Of a stretch of 64,000 nt of DNA, positions 1 through 10,890 are shown piece by piece. Made by a program: the position numbers and the translations under genes. The stretch is taken from the NCBI RefSeq assembly GCF_904849725.1, contig NC_058519.1, positions 104,334,881-104,398,880 of the forward strand, given 5' to 3'. The notes beneath the pieces were generated by a model. It saw nothing but the letters and a program-made list of their open reading frames with translations. It was not told the DNA's origin and ran no database searches. This stretch comes from Hordeum vulgare subsp. vulgare. Its lineage: Eukaryota > Streptophyta > Magnoliopsida > Poales > Poaceae. The first letter of the stretch is position 1. Every line of letters begins with the position of its first letter.

Positions 1-852
1 TGGGAGAGCTAGGGTTTCGGGCAGCAGTGCGGCCGGAGTGGGGATTAGACGTGGATCCAGCCGGCGGTGCTTGCTCCGATGCTGTCCCACTACAGTGGCT
101 CCTCCGCAGCAACCTGGGAGGAGGAAGATTGGGGCGGATGCAGACAAGCCTGACCTCCTCGAGAAGGTGGGGAGGTGGGGTGGGGAGGCAGCAATGGTGG
201 GGAGGAGAGGTCGCCGAATGTGGAGATGGGGCCCGCCCGAGGTGGATCCGTCACTAGGAGCAGAGGAGAAGGACGATGGCGGTGCTGGCTGATCTGGACG
301 AGCCATGGCTGCCGCCTGACCTGCTCTCGAGGACCTCGATCTCTGGATTGGATCGGGGAGGGAGGGGAGGGCGGTTGGAGGACGCCGGGACGGGCGCAAC
401 ATGGTGGTGTGGATTGGTGAGAGAGAGATAGTGGGGATCGGGGGAGAAAGCAGATGGGGGTGGGGAGATGGATGCCAGCCGTTAGTGGCGGTCCTCTTTG
501 CCGTCCGCTTGGGAATCAAGTTGATGGCAAAGAGTTCGAGGCAGACGCGAAAGGGGGTTGTGTGCAGACGGCAAAGAGGCCTCTGATGGTAAAGGGGACG
601 GCTCCACCTGCGGTTATTCTTTGCTGTCTGCCTGGACCATCTTTGCCATCAGCCTATGCTTTGCCGTCAGCCCGGTCCATCTTTACCGTCCACCGGCCGA
701 CGGTAAAGAACACACTAATGGCAAAGACTATATTTGGCATCAGCCAGCTCTTTACCGTCTGGTTTTGGCAGCTGACGGCAAAGAGCTTCTTTGCCATGTG
801 CCAGCAGACGGCAAAGATCAGACATATGGCAAATTCTCTGATTCCTGTAGTG
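1..852. mobile_element. CACTA DNA transposon, terminal part (other end outside window)
   Basis: The right terminus ends in CTGTAGTG, which reads CACTACAG inward on the other strand, the hallmark end of CACTA (CMC) transposons. Positions about 525-840 hold many direct and inverted copies of GACGGCAAAG / CTTTGCCGTC and near variants, the usual CACTA subterminal repeats. The element sits inside a BARE/WIS/Angela-type LTR that continues at 853. A 3-bp duplication would be AAT (853-855), but its partner is off the window. The GC-rich stretch 1-450 has no recognisable transposase; its short ORFs overlap in several frames and look non-coding. It could be captured host sequence, which cannot be settled here. 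Confidence 0.85.
525..852. repeat. CACTA subterminal repeat array and terminal inverted repeat end
   Basis: About a dozen copies of a 10-bp motif (GACGGCAAAG, variants GATGGCAAAG and GACGGTAAAG) occur in both orientations, finishing with the CACTA terminus at 839-852. In CACTA elements such arrays are transposase binding sites. Orientations alternate, so paired copies could fold back on one another. Confidence 0.8.
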
Positions 853-1879
853 AATGCCCAAAAATCTTCCAGAATCCAAACACCAACTTCCTATATATCA
901 ATCTTCGTTTCCGGACCATTCCGGAACTCCTCGTTACGTTAGGGATCTCATCTCGGACTCCGAACAAAACTTCGGTCACCAACACATATAACTCAACTAT
1001 ACCAAAAAGTCATTGAACCTTAAGTGTGCACACCATGCGGGTTCGAGAACTATGTAGACATGACCTGAGACACTACTCGGTCAATAACCAATAGCGGGAC
1101 CTGGATGTCCATATTGGCTCCTACATATTCTACGAAGATCTCTATCTGTTGAACTTCTGTGTCAGGGATTCATATAATCCTGTATGCTATTCCCTTTGTC
1201 CTTCGATATGTTACTTGCCCGAGATTCGATCATCGGTATCTATACCTAGTTCAATCTTGTTACCGGCAAATATCTTTACTCATTCCGTAATACAAGATCC
1301 CATGACTAACTTCTTAGCCACATTGCTTGCAATGCTTATTGTGATGTTCTATTACCGAGTGGGACCTGAGATACCTCTCCGTCACACGAAGTGACAAATC
1401 CCAATCTTGATCCATGCCAACCCAAGAGACACCTTTGGAGATACCTGTAGAGCATCTTTATAGTCACCCAGTTATGTTGCGACGTTTGGTAACCAACAAG
1501 GTATTCCTCCAGGGTCTGGGAGTTGCATGATCTCATGGTCATAGGAACAGATACATTGACATGCAGAAAACAATAACAATAAACTAACACGATCATATGC
1601 TATGTTTATAGTTTGGGTCTTGTCCATCACATCATTCTCCCAATGATGTGATCCCATTATCAGTGACAACACTTGCCTATGGCCAGGAAACCTTGACCAT
1701 CTTTGATCAACGAACTAGTCAACTAGAGGCTCACTAGGGACAGTGTGTTGTCTATTTATCCACACATGTATTTGAGTTTCTAATCAATACAATTCTAGCA
1801 TGGATAATAAACGATTGTTATGAACAAGGAAATATAATAATAACTAATTTATTATTGCCTCTAGGGCATATTTCCAACA
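853..1879 (-). mobile_element. BARE/WIS/Angela-type copia LTR, partial, minus strand
   Basis: Read on the minus strand from 1879 the sequence begins TGTTGGAAATATGCCCTAGA, the familiar start of the Triticeae BARE-1/WIS-2/Angela copia LTRs. It continues about 1 kb until cut by the CACTA element at 852. The bases right of 1879 show no polypurine tract and belong to the gag region of the Tat element, so this is an LTR end abutting its insertion target; a 5-bp duplication would be AGAAC (1880-1884). The rest of the LTR, and any internal region, lies left of the window. Short ORFs here are chance frames. Confidence 0.85.
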
Positions 1880-1892
1880 AGAACAACGTTGA

Positions 1893-3218
1893 GGTATTTC
1901 GCACGCCCGTCCTCAACTTGGCTGCGACCGCAAGGATTGCAGACTCCATCGAGCCGACGAATTCAGAAGCGGGCAGAAGTTTGGAGCAAATCCACGCGTT
2001 GTTGTAGGCGGCGCAGCAGCAGAATTCTGTTGTTTCTCATTCTCACAACAAACTACACAACAATTCTGTCCGAGCAGATACAGTTCGCTCGGTTTATAGC
2101 CCGGGTTCTCCCCAGCATCACAGAGGAGGAGATTGCCGAGAAGATCGATACAAAGACCAGGGGCGGAATCCGCTTCCCCCTCGGTTCAATCGCGATGATC
2201 GCCATCGTTCACGCTCTCCTCCATGGAGTGGTTCGTACGTGCGCCGGCACTACGACGAAAGACGATCGGTGGGTGAAAAACGCGACCAAAGGCGTGATAT
2301 AAGGGACTATATCGTCCAGAAGAGAGTTGATAGAGGCCGAGCCCACCGTGACGGTTACGACGGAGATCATCCGAGTGGAAGTGGCTCTGTCATCTCCGGC
2401 CCCGAGTGTTTCAGCCGAGCAATTCGCTTCGTTGATATTCCCCCCAACTTCAGGTTGGCGTCCGGAACAAGCAAGTTCACCGGAGAATCCAAGCCAGAAA
2501 CATGGCTGGATGATTACCGAGTGGCAGTTCAGATCGGCGGGGGCAATGACAATGTCGCAATGAAGCACTTCCCCCTGATGCTGGATGGTTCAGCCCGTGC
2601 TTGGCTGAATCAACTAGCTCCTTCAAACATATATTGTTGGGCAGACTTGGCCCGAGTGTTCATCAAGACCTTCGAGGGCACCTGCAAGCGCCCTCTGGTC
2701 TCACCGAGTTACAACATTCTATCCAAAAGCCGGGTGAGTCTTTGCGCAATTTTATCCAGCGCTGGACCACTCTCCACCACACGGTGGAAAACGTAATCGA
2801 GCACCAGGTAGTCTGCGCTTTCAAAGCAGGCGTCAGGTACCGAGAGTTGTACTTGAAGTTCGGTCAGATAGGTGACATGTCCATGAGCAAGATGATGGAG
2901 ATAGCAACCCGCTATGCCAATGTAGAACAAGAAGACCGCCTCCGCAGCGACAAAGGCAAAGCAGTCGTCGGAGATACCAATTCCAACCTAAAGCAGAAGA
3001 AGAAAGTGGAGCGCACACCGCCGGCAGAAGCAGCTGCTCTGGCGGCAGGAAAGTTCAAGGGAAAGGCCAAGGGTCAATTTCCCCACAAAAAATTCAAAAA
3101 GCAGCCGGGACCAGATGTCCTTGATCAGCTGTGTGCAATCCACACAAAAATAGATGAAGAAGGCAACACTATAGTGCCTGAGCATACCACTCGACAATGC
3201 CGGCTGTTGATACGGTAA
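1893..3218 (+). pseudogene. gag: Tat-lineage gag (broken)
   Basis: Gag would form the capsid-like particle. After a charged, arginine-rich N-terminal stretch (about 2100-2380) the core capsid region follows, with motifs such as CFSRAIR (about 2410), WLDDYRVA (about 2508), ARAWLNQL (about 2596), QKPGESLRNFIQRW (about 2718) and MMEIATRYA (about 2893). The C-terminal part is lysine-rich and ends in a degenerate C/H cluster (CAIHTK to EHTTRQC) typical of this clade. The reading frame changes near 2700 from the first to the third frame, and a stop interrupts the N-terminal part near 2005. The start codon is not in the window because the copia LTR begins upstream. Confidence 0.8.
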
Positions 3219-3305
3219 TTCGGAGCGGATCAGTCAAGTGAGAAAGACCCAGAGAAGGAGGACGATGAGCAAGAAGACCCTTTCCGAGAAGTCCAAGCCA
3301 CTCTG

Positions 3306-4091
3306 ATGATCTTTGCTAACGTCGAAAGCAAGAGTCAACTGAAGGTGGTCAACCAAGAAGTCAACATGACAGCTCCTTCCGCCCCAACATATCTTAAGTG
3401 GTCACAGACTGCCATCACCTTCGACCAGTCGGATCACCCAACCCATGTACCCACCCTGGGACATCAGGCTCTTGTTGTTGATCCAGTGGTTGAAGGCGTT
3501 CGTCTCCGCAAGGTGTTGATGGACGGAGGGAGTGGCTTGAACATCATGTACGCCGACACTCTCAAAGGGATGGGCATTCTGATGTCCGAACTCAGCGAGA
3601 GCAATATGCAGTTCCACAGAGTGATCCCAAGGAAGAAGGCAAAGTCACTCGGCTAGATCGTGTTAGACGTCGTTTTCGGCTCTGACAAGAACTTCCGCAA
3701 AGAGAAACTCACGTTCGAGGTGGTAGACTTCTAGAGTGCCTACCACACCATACTTGGTCGTCCAACTTATGTACGTTTCATGGCCCGACCATGTTACGTC
3801 TATCTGAAGATGAAGATGCCAGGGCCAAAGGGAGTCATCACCATCACCGGCAATCGGCAGAGGGCAGAAGAGTGTTTGCAGCAAGGCTCCAGGATCGTCG
3901 ACCAGCAGCTAGCAATGGTGGAGCTCGATGAGTACCGGAAGACAGCAGACCCTGCCGAACTGATGCGCTTGAAGAAGCCAGCTTCCGAGTGTGCATTCCA
4001 GTCGGCAGGGGAAATTAAGAAAGTCAACATCCACCCGACAGATCCCACCGCTGCGCCGACCAACATCTCAATAACTCTTGATCCTAAATAA
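3306..4091 (+). pseudogene. pol: Tat-lineage aspartic protease region (broken)
   Basis: A retropepsin-like domain that would cut the Gag-Pol polyprotein. The active-site motif reads DGGSGLNIMY (about 3522-3551), the D-G-G-S form usual in Tat elements, and the C-terminal flap motif ILGRPTY is at about 3751. In-frame stops occur at 3654 and 3732. The downstream linker (3780-4091) leads towards RT but ends in a stop at 4089. It lies 88 bases after gag in the same frame as the gag C-terminus. Confidence 0.8.
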
Positions 4092-4141
4092 GAAGCCGAG
4101 CTCATCCAGTTCCTTCATGAGAACTGGGACATCCCGCTGAC

Positions 4142-4888
4142 ATGCCTGGTGTACCCAGGGAACTGGCTGAGCACCGACTGAGAGTCGACCCCAAGGCTCG
4201 GCATGTCAAGGAACATCTGCGTCGGTCCGCCACGCAGAAGAGAAAAACAATAGGCGAAGAAGTGGCTAAGCTCCTAGAGGCCAAGTTCATTCGCAAGGTT
4301 TACCACTCCGAGTGGCTCGCGAATGTCTTGATGGTGCCTAGGAAGGACAAGTCACTCCGAATGTGCATCGACTTGTAGCATATCAATCGGGTCTGCCCGA
4401 AAGATTACTTCTCGCTCCCCCGCATAGATCAGATTGTCGACTCGACTGCGGGATGCAAGCGATTGTCTTTTTTAGATGCTTACTCTAGGTACCACCAGAT
4501 ACGTCTGTATGGCCCGGATGAAATAAAAATGGCCTTCATCACCCCGTTTGGGTGCTTCTGCTACATCACCATGCCATTCGGTCGAAAAAATGCAGGAGCC
4601 ACTCTCATGCGCACAATTCAGAAATGCCTCCTCGATCTGATCAGTCGGAACGTGGAGGCATACATGGACGATATCGTAGTCAAGTCACGCAAAGGTTCCG
4701 ACCTGCTGACTGACTTGGCAGAAACATTTGCCAACCTACGAAGGTACGACATCAAGATCAACCCAGCCAAGTGCACATTCGGAGTCCCCAGAGGCAAGTT
4801 ACTCGGTTTTCTCATTTCCGAATGAGGAATCAATGTTAAGACCAAAAAGATCGGGGCAATCATCCGAATGAAAAGCCCGTGCAAATAC
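4142..4888 (+). pseudogene. pol: Tat-lineage reverse transcriptase (broken)
   Basis: Reverse transcriptase domain in the second frame. Visible landmarks are EEVAKLLEAKFIRKV and the VPRKDKSLRMCIDL segment (before 4378), SFLDAYSRYHQIRL (about 4466), the ITPFGCFCYITMPFG block (about 4537) and the catalytic AYMDDIVVKS (about 4660-4689), so the YMDD box is intact. Stops lie at 4376 (inside what should be the DLRHINRVCPKD stretch) and 4823, and frame is lost after about 4890. The domain is otherwise collinear with gypsy RTs. Confidence 0.88.
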
Positions 4889-4977
4889 ACGCCATTCAGA
4901 AGCTTACACGGTGCTTGGCAGCATTAAGCAGATTCATATCTCGACTCGGAGAGAAAGCTCTTCCACTATACTGACTC

Positions 4978-5510
4978 ATGAAAAAGTCATATACCATCGA
5001 GTGGACTCCTGAAGCGGAAGCTGCATTTGTCGAGTTAAAGACTCTGCTATCCACCCAGCCGGTTCTTGCTGCTCCATACAGCAAAGATCCTCTCCTCTTA
5101 TACATCGCGGCTACAAATCAAGTCGTTAGCACAGTCCTAACAGTCAAGCGAGAGGAGGAAGGCAAAGGATATAAGATTCAGCGCCCGGTGTATTATGTTT
5201 CTGAGGTATTGACTCCTTCCAAGCAGAGATATCCCCATTATCAGAATCTTCTCTATGGGATTTACATGACTGCAAAGAAGGTGCTCATTATTTTCAAGAT
5301 CACTCGGTGTCCGTTGTCAGCAATGCCCCATTGTCAAAAATGCTTCACAATCGGGATGCATCGGGCCGAGTGGCGAAATGGGCGATCGAGCTACTATATT
5401 GCGACATAAAGTTCGAAGCCAAGAAAGCCATCAAAACTCAAGCGGTGGCGGATTTCATGGCTGAATGGGTAGAACAACAACAACCAGCTCCGATCCACTC
5501 GGCACACTAG
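4978..5510 (+). pseudogene. pol: RNase H domain 1 of Tat-lineage pol (broken)
   Basis: The classical gypsy RNase H and connection region. The segment ITWTPE-like (IEWTPEAEAAFVELKTLL, about 4999) begins the linker, followed by LLLYIAAT (about 5095), VYYVSEVL and KQRYPHYQNLLY. A frameshift near 5305 moves the frame to ASGRVAKWAIELLYCDIKF, the usual end of this domain. The first catalytic aspartate position (usually LYLAV or YVDAS type) reads as YIAAT, as in Tat elements, where this domain is degenerate and a second RNase H has been added. Confidence 0.75.
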
Positions 5511-5513
5511 ATT

Positions 5514-5990
5514 ATGTTCTTTGAGGGCTCAAAGATGTTGAATGGTTCTGGTGCAGGCGTAGTTCTCATATCCCCGAAGGGCGACAACCTCAGTTACATA
5601 TTGCAGATTCACTTTGATTCTTCTAACAACGAGGCGGAGTATGAAGCTCTCCTCTATGGGTTGCATATGGCCATCTCACTTGGCGTCCGACGCTTGATGG
5701 TATACGGTGACTCGGATCTAGTGGTTAATCAAGTGATGAAAGAGTGGGATGTGAGAAACCCTGCCATTACTAGGTACTGCAACGCGGTAAGAAAGCTCGA
5801 GAAAAGATTTGAATGTTTAGGACTCCATCATGTTCCTCGATTGAAGAATCAAGCTGGTGATGAGTTGGCGAAAATTGGATCCACTCGAAAACCTGTGCCC
5901 AGTGATGTTTGTTTAGAACACATACACACTCCTTCGGTCCAGGAAGATCCATTCACTGAAGAACCTCCTCAGCCTGCAAGTACTTCGGAT
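5514..5990 (+). pseudogene. pol: Second (archaeal-type) RNase H domain of Tat-lineage pol
   Basis: A second RNase H follows directly after the first. It opens with FFEGSKMLNGSGAGVVLISP (about 5518), where the first acidic residue is normally aspartate in an FxDGS motif and here reads glutamate. NNEAEYEALLYGL (about 5626) carries the second acidic residue and VYGDSDLVVNQV (about 5701) the third. NxxAD-like ending reads QAGDELAKIGS (about 5851). An extra RNase H of this type is a known diagnostic of the Tat clade. The frame is open from 5514 to 6305 into the integrase. Confidence 0.8.
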
Positions 5991-6149
5991 CCGACTGAAG
6001 TTGAAATCCCAGCCATTGTCGATATGATCATGGAGATTCGAGTGGTCACGCCCGAGTGGATAGTACCATATATCGCATACATCAGGAGGCGAGAGCTACC
6101 AGAAGATGAAGTCGAAGCTAGACAGATCGTCCGCAGGTCGAAGGCCTTC

Positions 6150-7304
6150 ACGGTCATGGGAGATCAGCTTTATAAGGAAAGTGTGACAGGCATAGCTCAG
6201 CGGTGCATTTCCCCTGTGGAAGGCCGACTGGTTTTGGAGGAAATCCGCTCGGGAACCTGTGGTCATCATGCTTCCTCTAGAGCCATCGTTGCCAAAGAGT
6301 TCTGAGCTAGATTCTTCTGGCCACGAGCGAGTGAAATGGCCAAAGAAATTATGGATCACTGCAAAGGCTGCCAGTTTTACTCCAACAAATCGCACAGGCC
6401 ATCGTTTTCTCTGAAGACAATCCCCCTCATATGGCCATTTGTTGTCTGGGGATTGGACATGGTCGGACCCTTCCGAACAGGGTAGGGTGGATTCACTCAT
6501 TTACTGATTGCATTCTACAAATTCAATAAGTGGATAGAGGCCAAGCCAATCAAAAAGCTAGATGTACGTACTGCAATCAAGTTCATGAGAGAAATCACTT
6601 TCAGATTTGGAGTCCCGCACAGCATCATCACGGACAATGGATCGAACTTCAACTCAGATGAATTCAAGAGTTTTTCCTCCACCCAAGGAACCCGAGTGGA
6701 TTATGCATCCGTTTCTCATCCCCAAACCAAGGGCCAGGATGAACGGGAGAATGGACTCATACTTCAAGGATTAAAGCCTCGTCTCATGCGAGAAATTGGA
6801 CATGCTGCAGGTGCTTGGGTCACCGAGTTTCCTTCTGTGCTCTGGGGTCTCAGAACGACCCCGAACAGGTCGACTGGGCGGTCTCCATTCTTTCTCATAT
6901 ACGGAGCAGAAGTTGTCCTTCCGAGTGATTTGCTCCACAATTCTCCCTGAGTCGAACTCTTCTTAGAAGCTGAAGCTGAACAAGCCCGACAGGACGGAGT
7001 CGATCTTTTGGAGGTGGAGCGCGAGATGGCCCTGATTCGATCGACGATCTACCAGCAGGACTTACGGCGGTTCCATTCAAGACACGTCAGGGGTCGGACG
7101 TTCCAAGCAGGTGATTTGGTGCTCCAAGTGCATCAGCAGAGGCCACACAAGTTAGCTCCCGCCCGGGAAGGACCCTTTATCGTCTCCAAGGTGCTGAACA
7201 ACAGAGCCTACCAACTCTACAATCTCGTGAAAAGGATTGACGAGCCGCGGGCATGGAACGGAGATTTACTTAAGCATTTTATGCTTGATGAGCGACTGTT
7301 TTGA
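6150..7304 (+). pseudogene. pol: Tat-lineage integrase (broken)
   Basis: Integrase with its three parts. The HHCC zinc-binding part shows H-H (GHHASS, about 6262) and C-x2-C (HCKGCQFY, about 6358). The catalytic core shows D (WGLDMVGPF, about 6450), D (ITDNGSNF, about 6628) and E (DERENGLIL, about 6739), so the D,D,E triad is readable. The C-terminal part ends in a GPFIVSKVL and YQLYNL segment (about 7171-7230) and WNGDLLKHF before the stop at 7302. In-frame stops occur at 6303, 6483 and 6948. All parts are in the same frame as the second RNase H. Confidence 0.87.
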
Positions 7305-7384
7305 TGTAACGAACAAGATTCCCTAAAGCTATATACTTGCCACAAGTTCAGATTACTGCAATATATCTGTTGACTCATGTCTAA

Positions 7385-8600
7385 AAAACTTCTCCGAGTG
7401 AAGAGCTACCCTCTCACTCGGGGGCTTAGCGGCGAACTAGATTCGCCTAAGTTAAAAAACTTTTCCGAGTGAAGAGCTACCCTCTCACTCGGGGGCTTAG
7501 CTGCGAACCAGATTCGCCTAAGTTAAAAAACTTCTCCGAGTGAAGAGCTACCCTCTCACTCGGAGACTTAGCCGCGAACCATATTCGCATAAGTTTAAAA
7601 ACTTCTCCGAGTGAAGAGCTACCCTCTCACTCGGGAGGCTTAACCGCGAACCACATTCGCCTAAGTTAAAGAACTTCTGTGAGTGAAGAGTTACCCTCTC
7701 ACTCGGGGGCTTAGCCGCGAACCAAACTCGCCTAAGTTAAAAACTTCTCCGAGTGAAGAGCTACCCTCTCACTCGGGGGCTTAGCCGCGAACTGAACTCA
7801 CCTAAGTTAAAAAACTTCTCCGAGTGAAGAGGTACCCTCTCACTCGGGGGCTTAGCCGCGAACCAGATTCGCCTAAGTTTAAAAACCTCTGCGAGTGAAG
7901 AGCTACCCTCTCACTCGGGGACTTAGCCGCGAACCAGATGCGCCTAAGTTTAAAAGCTTCTCCAAGTGAAGAGCTACCGTCTCACTCGGGGGCTTAGCCG
8001 CGAACCAGATTCGCCTAAGTTTAAAAATTTCTCCGAGTGAAGAGCTACCCTCTCACTCGGGGGCTTAGATGCGAACCAACTTCGCCTAAGTTAAAAAATC
8101 TTCTCGGAGTGAAGAGCTACCCTCTCACTCGGGGGCTTAGCCGTGAACCGGATTTTCCTAAGTTAAAAAACTTCTCTGAGTGAAGAGCTACCCTCCTACT
8201 CGGGGGCTTAGCCGTGAACCAGATTCGTCTAAGTTAAAAAACTTCTCCGAGTGAAGATCTACCCTCTCACTCAGGGGGCTTATCCGCGAACCAGATTCGC
8301 CTAAGTTCAAAAACTTCTCCTAGTGAAGAGCTAACCTCAAACTCGGAGGCTTAGCCATGAACCAGATTCACCTAAGTCAAAAAACTTCTCCAAGTGAAGA
8401 GCTACCCTCAAACTCGAAGCCTTAGCCGCGAACCAGATTCCCCTAAGTTAAAAACTTCTCCGAGTGAAGAGATACCCTCTCACTCGGGGACTTAGCTACG
8501 AACCAGATTCGCCTAAGTAAAAATTTCTTCGAGTAAAGAATAATCATCTCACTCGAAGGCTTAGCCGAGAACCAGATTCGCCTAAGTGACGAAACCCAGC
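7385..8600 (+). repeat. 71-bp tandem repeat array, about 17 units, each with a hairpin
   Basis: About 17 direct repeats of a 69-73 bp unit run from shortly after the pol stop codon. Each holds CCGAGTG, a bulged A, AGAG, a five-base loop CTACC, then CTCT and CACTCGG, so the arms pair over 11 bp. After this come GGGGCTTAGCCGCGAACC, AGATTCGCCTAAGTT and an A-rich spacer. Divergence rises toward the right end (units near 8320-8560 are more mutated). Tandem repeats at this site are known in Tat elements; I see no ORF through them. Confidence 0.92.
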
Positions 8601-8891
8601 CCAACTATGAATCAGACTTCGCCTAGTTAGCCCCAACCCCACAACGAATCAAGATTCGCTTAGGTGGGAGACTTTGTGTATGCCCAGAGCATTCCCAAAA
8701 AGAAAAATTCAGTCGACAAAGATAAACTCAAATTCATTCAAAACAAGCAAATTTATGATACCCGGCGCAAATCAAGGTTATCCGCGCAGGACAAAAGCAC
8801 TCGGGTTACTACCCGAACGAAGTTTAAAGTGTTTACAGGACCACTCGGCATTCCGAGGCTAATCAAAGTTTCTCACGAATGTACGTCTTCC
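8601..8891. other. Spacer between tandem repeats and antisense gene
   Basis: No gene is visible. Decayed repeat-like fragments (GATTCGCCTAGTT-type) persist to about 8665, followed by AT-rich sequence up to the antisense stop codon at 8892-8894. Confidence 0.5.
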
Positions 8892-9345
8892 TCACGGCTC
8901 ACCTGGACAGGCCGGTTTTGCGAAGGTGTCGAGGTCGATGACGTCGGCGGTGCGCATTGCGGTATCGATGAAGGTCTCCATGATGTCTTCAAAACGAAGC
9001 TTCTTTGTGTTTGCAACCTACAGCGCCTTCAACTTCTCCTCCCGAGCCTCCTTACAATGTACCCTGATGAGTGACAGAGCCACGTCAGCCCCACACCGAG
9101 CGGCAGACTTCTTCCATGCTTGAACCCGCTGAGGAATCTCCTCCATACGCTCCTTGTCGATCTTGCTCACAGCCGCCCTGAGTCACGTGACGTACTTCTC
9201 CACCTTCGTCAGTTAGGAGTTCACACGGAACAGATCCAGAGCCGGACCGTCACCGAGTGGAGTATTGATAGGGTCAAGCGAGGGCTTGACCTCCTCAGTT
9301 TCCTTCCCCAAGTCCTGACAGAACTCTGTGAGGGAGAAATTTCAC
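8892..9345 (-). pseudogene. Antisense gene of Tat element, C-terminal part
   Basis: On the minus strand this reads as a charged helical domain ending ...IDLDTFAKPACPGEP followed by a stop at 8894-8892. Segments RVQAWKKSAARCGADVALSL and RVHCKEAREEKLKAL are in one frame, with one premature stop just after KLKAL and two more upstream (after LFRVNS and YVT). From memory, plant Tat-element antisense proteins carry a similar C-terminal domain. It is the distal end of the gene that begins at 13844. Confidence 0.6.
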
Positions 9346-9442
9346 GGCCATCATCAAAATAGCAAACAATCAATCACATCATTCACTCGACAAGACACTT
9401 ACCAGTGAGTAACCCCAGCATCTTGGTGGCAAAATCTCCCAC

Positions 9443-9705
9443 TTATTTTTTTTGAGCATTCGCCCTCTTGTTCATGTTGTTCAACTGGTTCATCCACTTG
9501 TACAGCTCTTTCTGCATCTTCTCCACCTCCGCCTGCAAGATCTTATTGGATGCCTGGGCCTCCACCAATGCCTTGTCCTTCTCCTCCAGCGTTTTCTTCA
9601 AAGCAGTTAAATCATTCGTAGCCACCTCCAGGTTCGCGGCCAGTTGAGTCTTCTCTGCAGTCAAGGTAGCATACGCAAAACCTACTTCACAAGCTTTCTG
9701 AAACT
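9443..9705 (-). pseudogene. Antisense gene of Tat element, coiled-coil exon
   Basis: The minus-strand frame encodes a heptad-rich coiled coil (LAANLEVATNDL, LKKTLEEKDKALVEAQ, ILQAEVEKMQKEL), the expected middle part of the Transposase_28-type antisense protein. On the minus strand a pyrimidine-rich stretch and CAG precede the segment near 9705, which would suit a splice acceptor, so this may be an exon; that is inference. The C-terminal side ends at a stop at 9443. Confidence 0.55.
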
Positions 9706-10207
9706 ATGAGAAGAAAAAAAATCGGTCGATGTATCTCACTTCCGAGTTATATACGGTCAAAATTAATTCACTTCTCAGTGATAAAGGCTTAATTCGATTG
9801 AAGAAAAAGGTATGTTTCCGATCAGACCGCTGACGATGCAAGCACTCGACAGCGGTCTGAGGGACTACATCAGTGTGTTTACTCGGCGTGACCCCACTGG
9901 TTTATCACTCGAGCAGGTCTGTCCGGACGAGCCAAAAATATTATGCATTCAAGAGCTTAAGACTACTGTCATTCCCTAGCGGTTAATAATAGTCTCGGGG
10001 ACTACACCCAGTGGGTGCACTTAGCGTGCCCCCAGTGGATCCAACACTCAACCAGATCCGCTCTGGCTGACCGCAATCAACAAAAAAGAATGCCTCTCCT
10101 GATTAAGACCCCTGCTAGTGCAAGCACTTGACAGTGGTCTCGAGGACTACACCTAGTGGGTTCACTCGGAGTGACCCCACTGGAACAAAGATAACACAAG
10201 GACATTT
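9706..10207. other. Probable intron or decayed part of the antisense gene
   Basis: No open frame of note. Two similar blocks (about 9820-9900 and 10100-10180) share the words GCAAGCACT, GACAGTGGTCT or CAGCGGTCT, and GACCCCACTGG, so this spacer contains a diverged duplication of about 280 bp. Confidence 0.4.
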
Positions 10208-10570
10208 CTACAAAACATCCAATGGGTGTGAGTCGGAATTCAAACTTACTGACGCACTTACTCGGACGTTTTCTCGAAGCACCACGCTGTTGTTATACAC
10301 CGAGACGATGGCCTCATAGGCTCCTTTGGCTTGTTGTGTCATCAGCTCCGCCTGGATCATAGCTTCCTTGGCGGCACCGGTCTGGTCCTCACGGATACGA
10401 CGCGTGGTGTAAACAGTCGTGGGTGACAACAACCCTGAGGTTGCAGCAGAAACAACCGGAGTGCCCGATTGTAACCCAGTCGACGTTGTGGTAACAACAA
10501 CCGGACTGACAGGCAGAGCACTCACCAGAGGCATCACCGCCACAGGAACCTCAGACACAATAGGTACCAC
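10208..10570 (-). pseudogene. Antisense gene of Tat element, low-complexity middle part
   Basis: An open minus-strand frame of 120 codons, rich in Val, Ser, Thr and Pro at its start and helical afterwards (AAKEAMIQAELMTQQAKGAYEA). Such linkers between the N-terminal domain and the coiled coil are usual in this protein group, but the assignment rests mainly on position and strand. Confidence 0.45.
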
Positions 10571-10749
10571 CTTAGCAGCAGGCTGCCTTTGATCATCGTC
10601 ATCCAGTTGGATGACCTTTGTTGGCGGTGCGACAGGCAGACGGAAACACTAGAAGTTACAGCCAGAAAATAATACACATGGAGGAATAACACAGAGTGAA
10701 AATTCAATAATACCTAGCTGGGAAGTGGCTGCGTTTGCGGTATCAACCT

Positions 10750-10800
10750 CCATGGGGTCTTCGTCCCCCCGTCCCCCCCCCCCCCCCCCGCGGCGGCGAC
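10750..10800. repeat. Poly-C tract
   Basis: A run of cytosines interrupted once, within the antisense gene's spacer. It is a simple-sequence tract and a likely spot for assembly or length error. Confidence 0.8.
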
Positions 10801-10890
10801 ATCACAGAGGTAGCAGCTATGTCAATGCAATTCCAATTGATCATCACCAACCAGAAAAGTACACTCAGATTAGATGGGAAGATTAAATAC

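Noticed and set aside
1..450. Short GC-rich ORFs at the window start (e.g. 27-257, 38-292)
   Set aside because: They lie inside a CACTA element end, overlap in different frames and carry no motif.
7385..8600. Regularly spaced repeats that might suggest a CRISPR array
   Set aside because: The whole 71-bp unit is repeated including the spacer, there are no unique spacers, and the context is a plant retrotransposon.
10757..10795. Long C-tract as a G-quadruplex-like element
   Set aside because: It is a simple homopolymer in a decayed spacer and could be a sequencing or assembly artefact; no further support.
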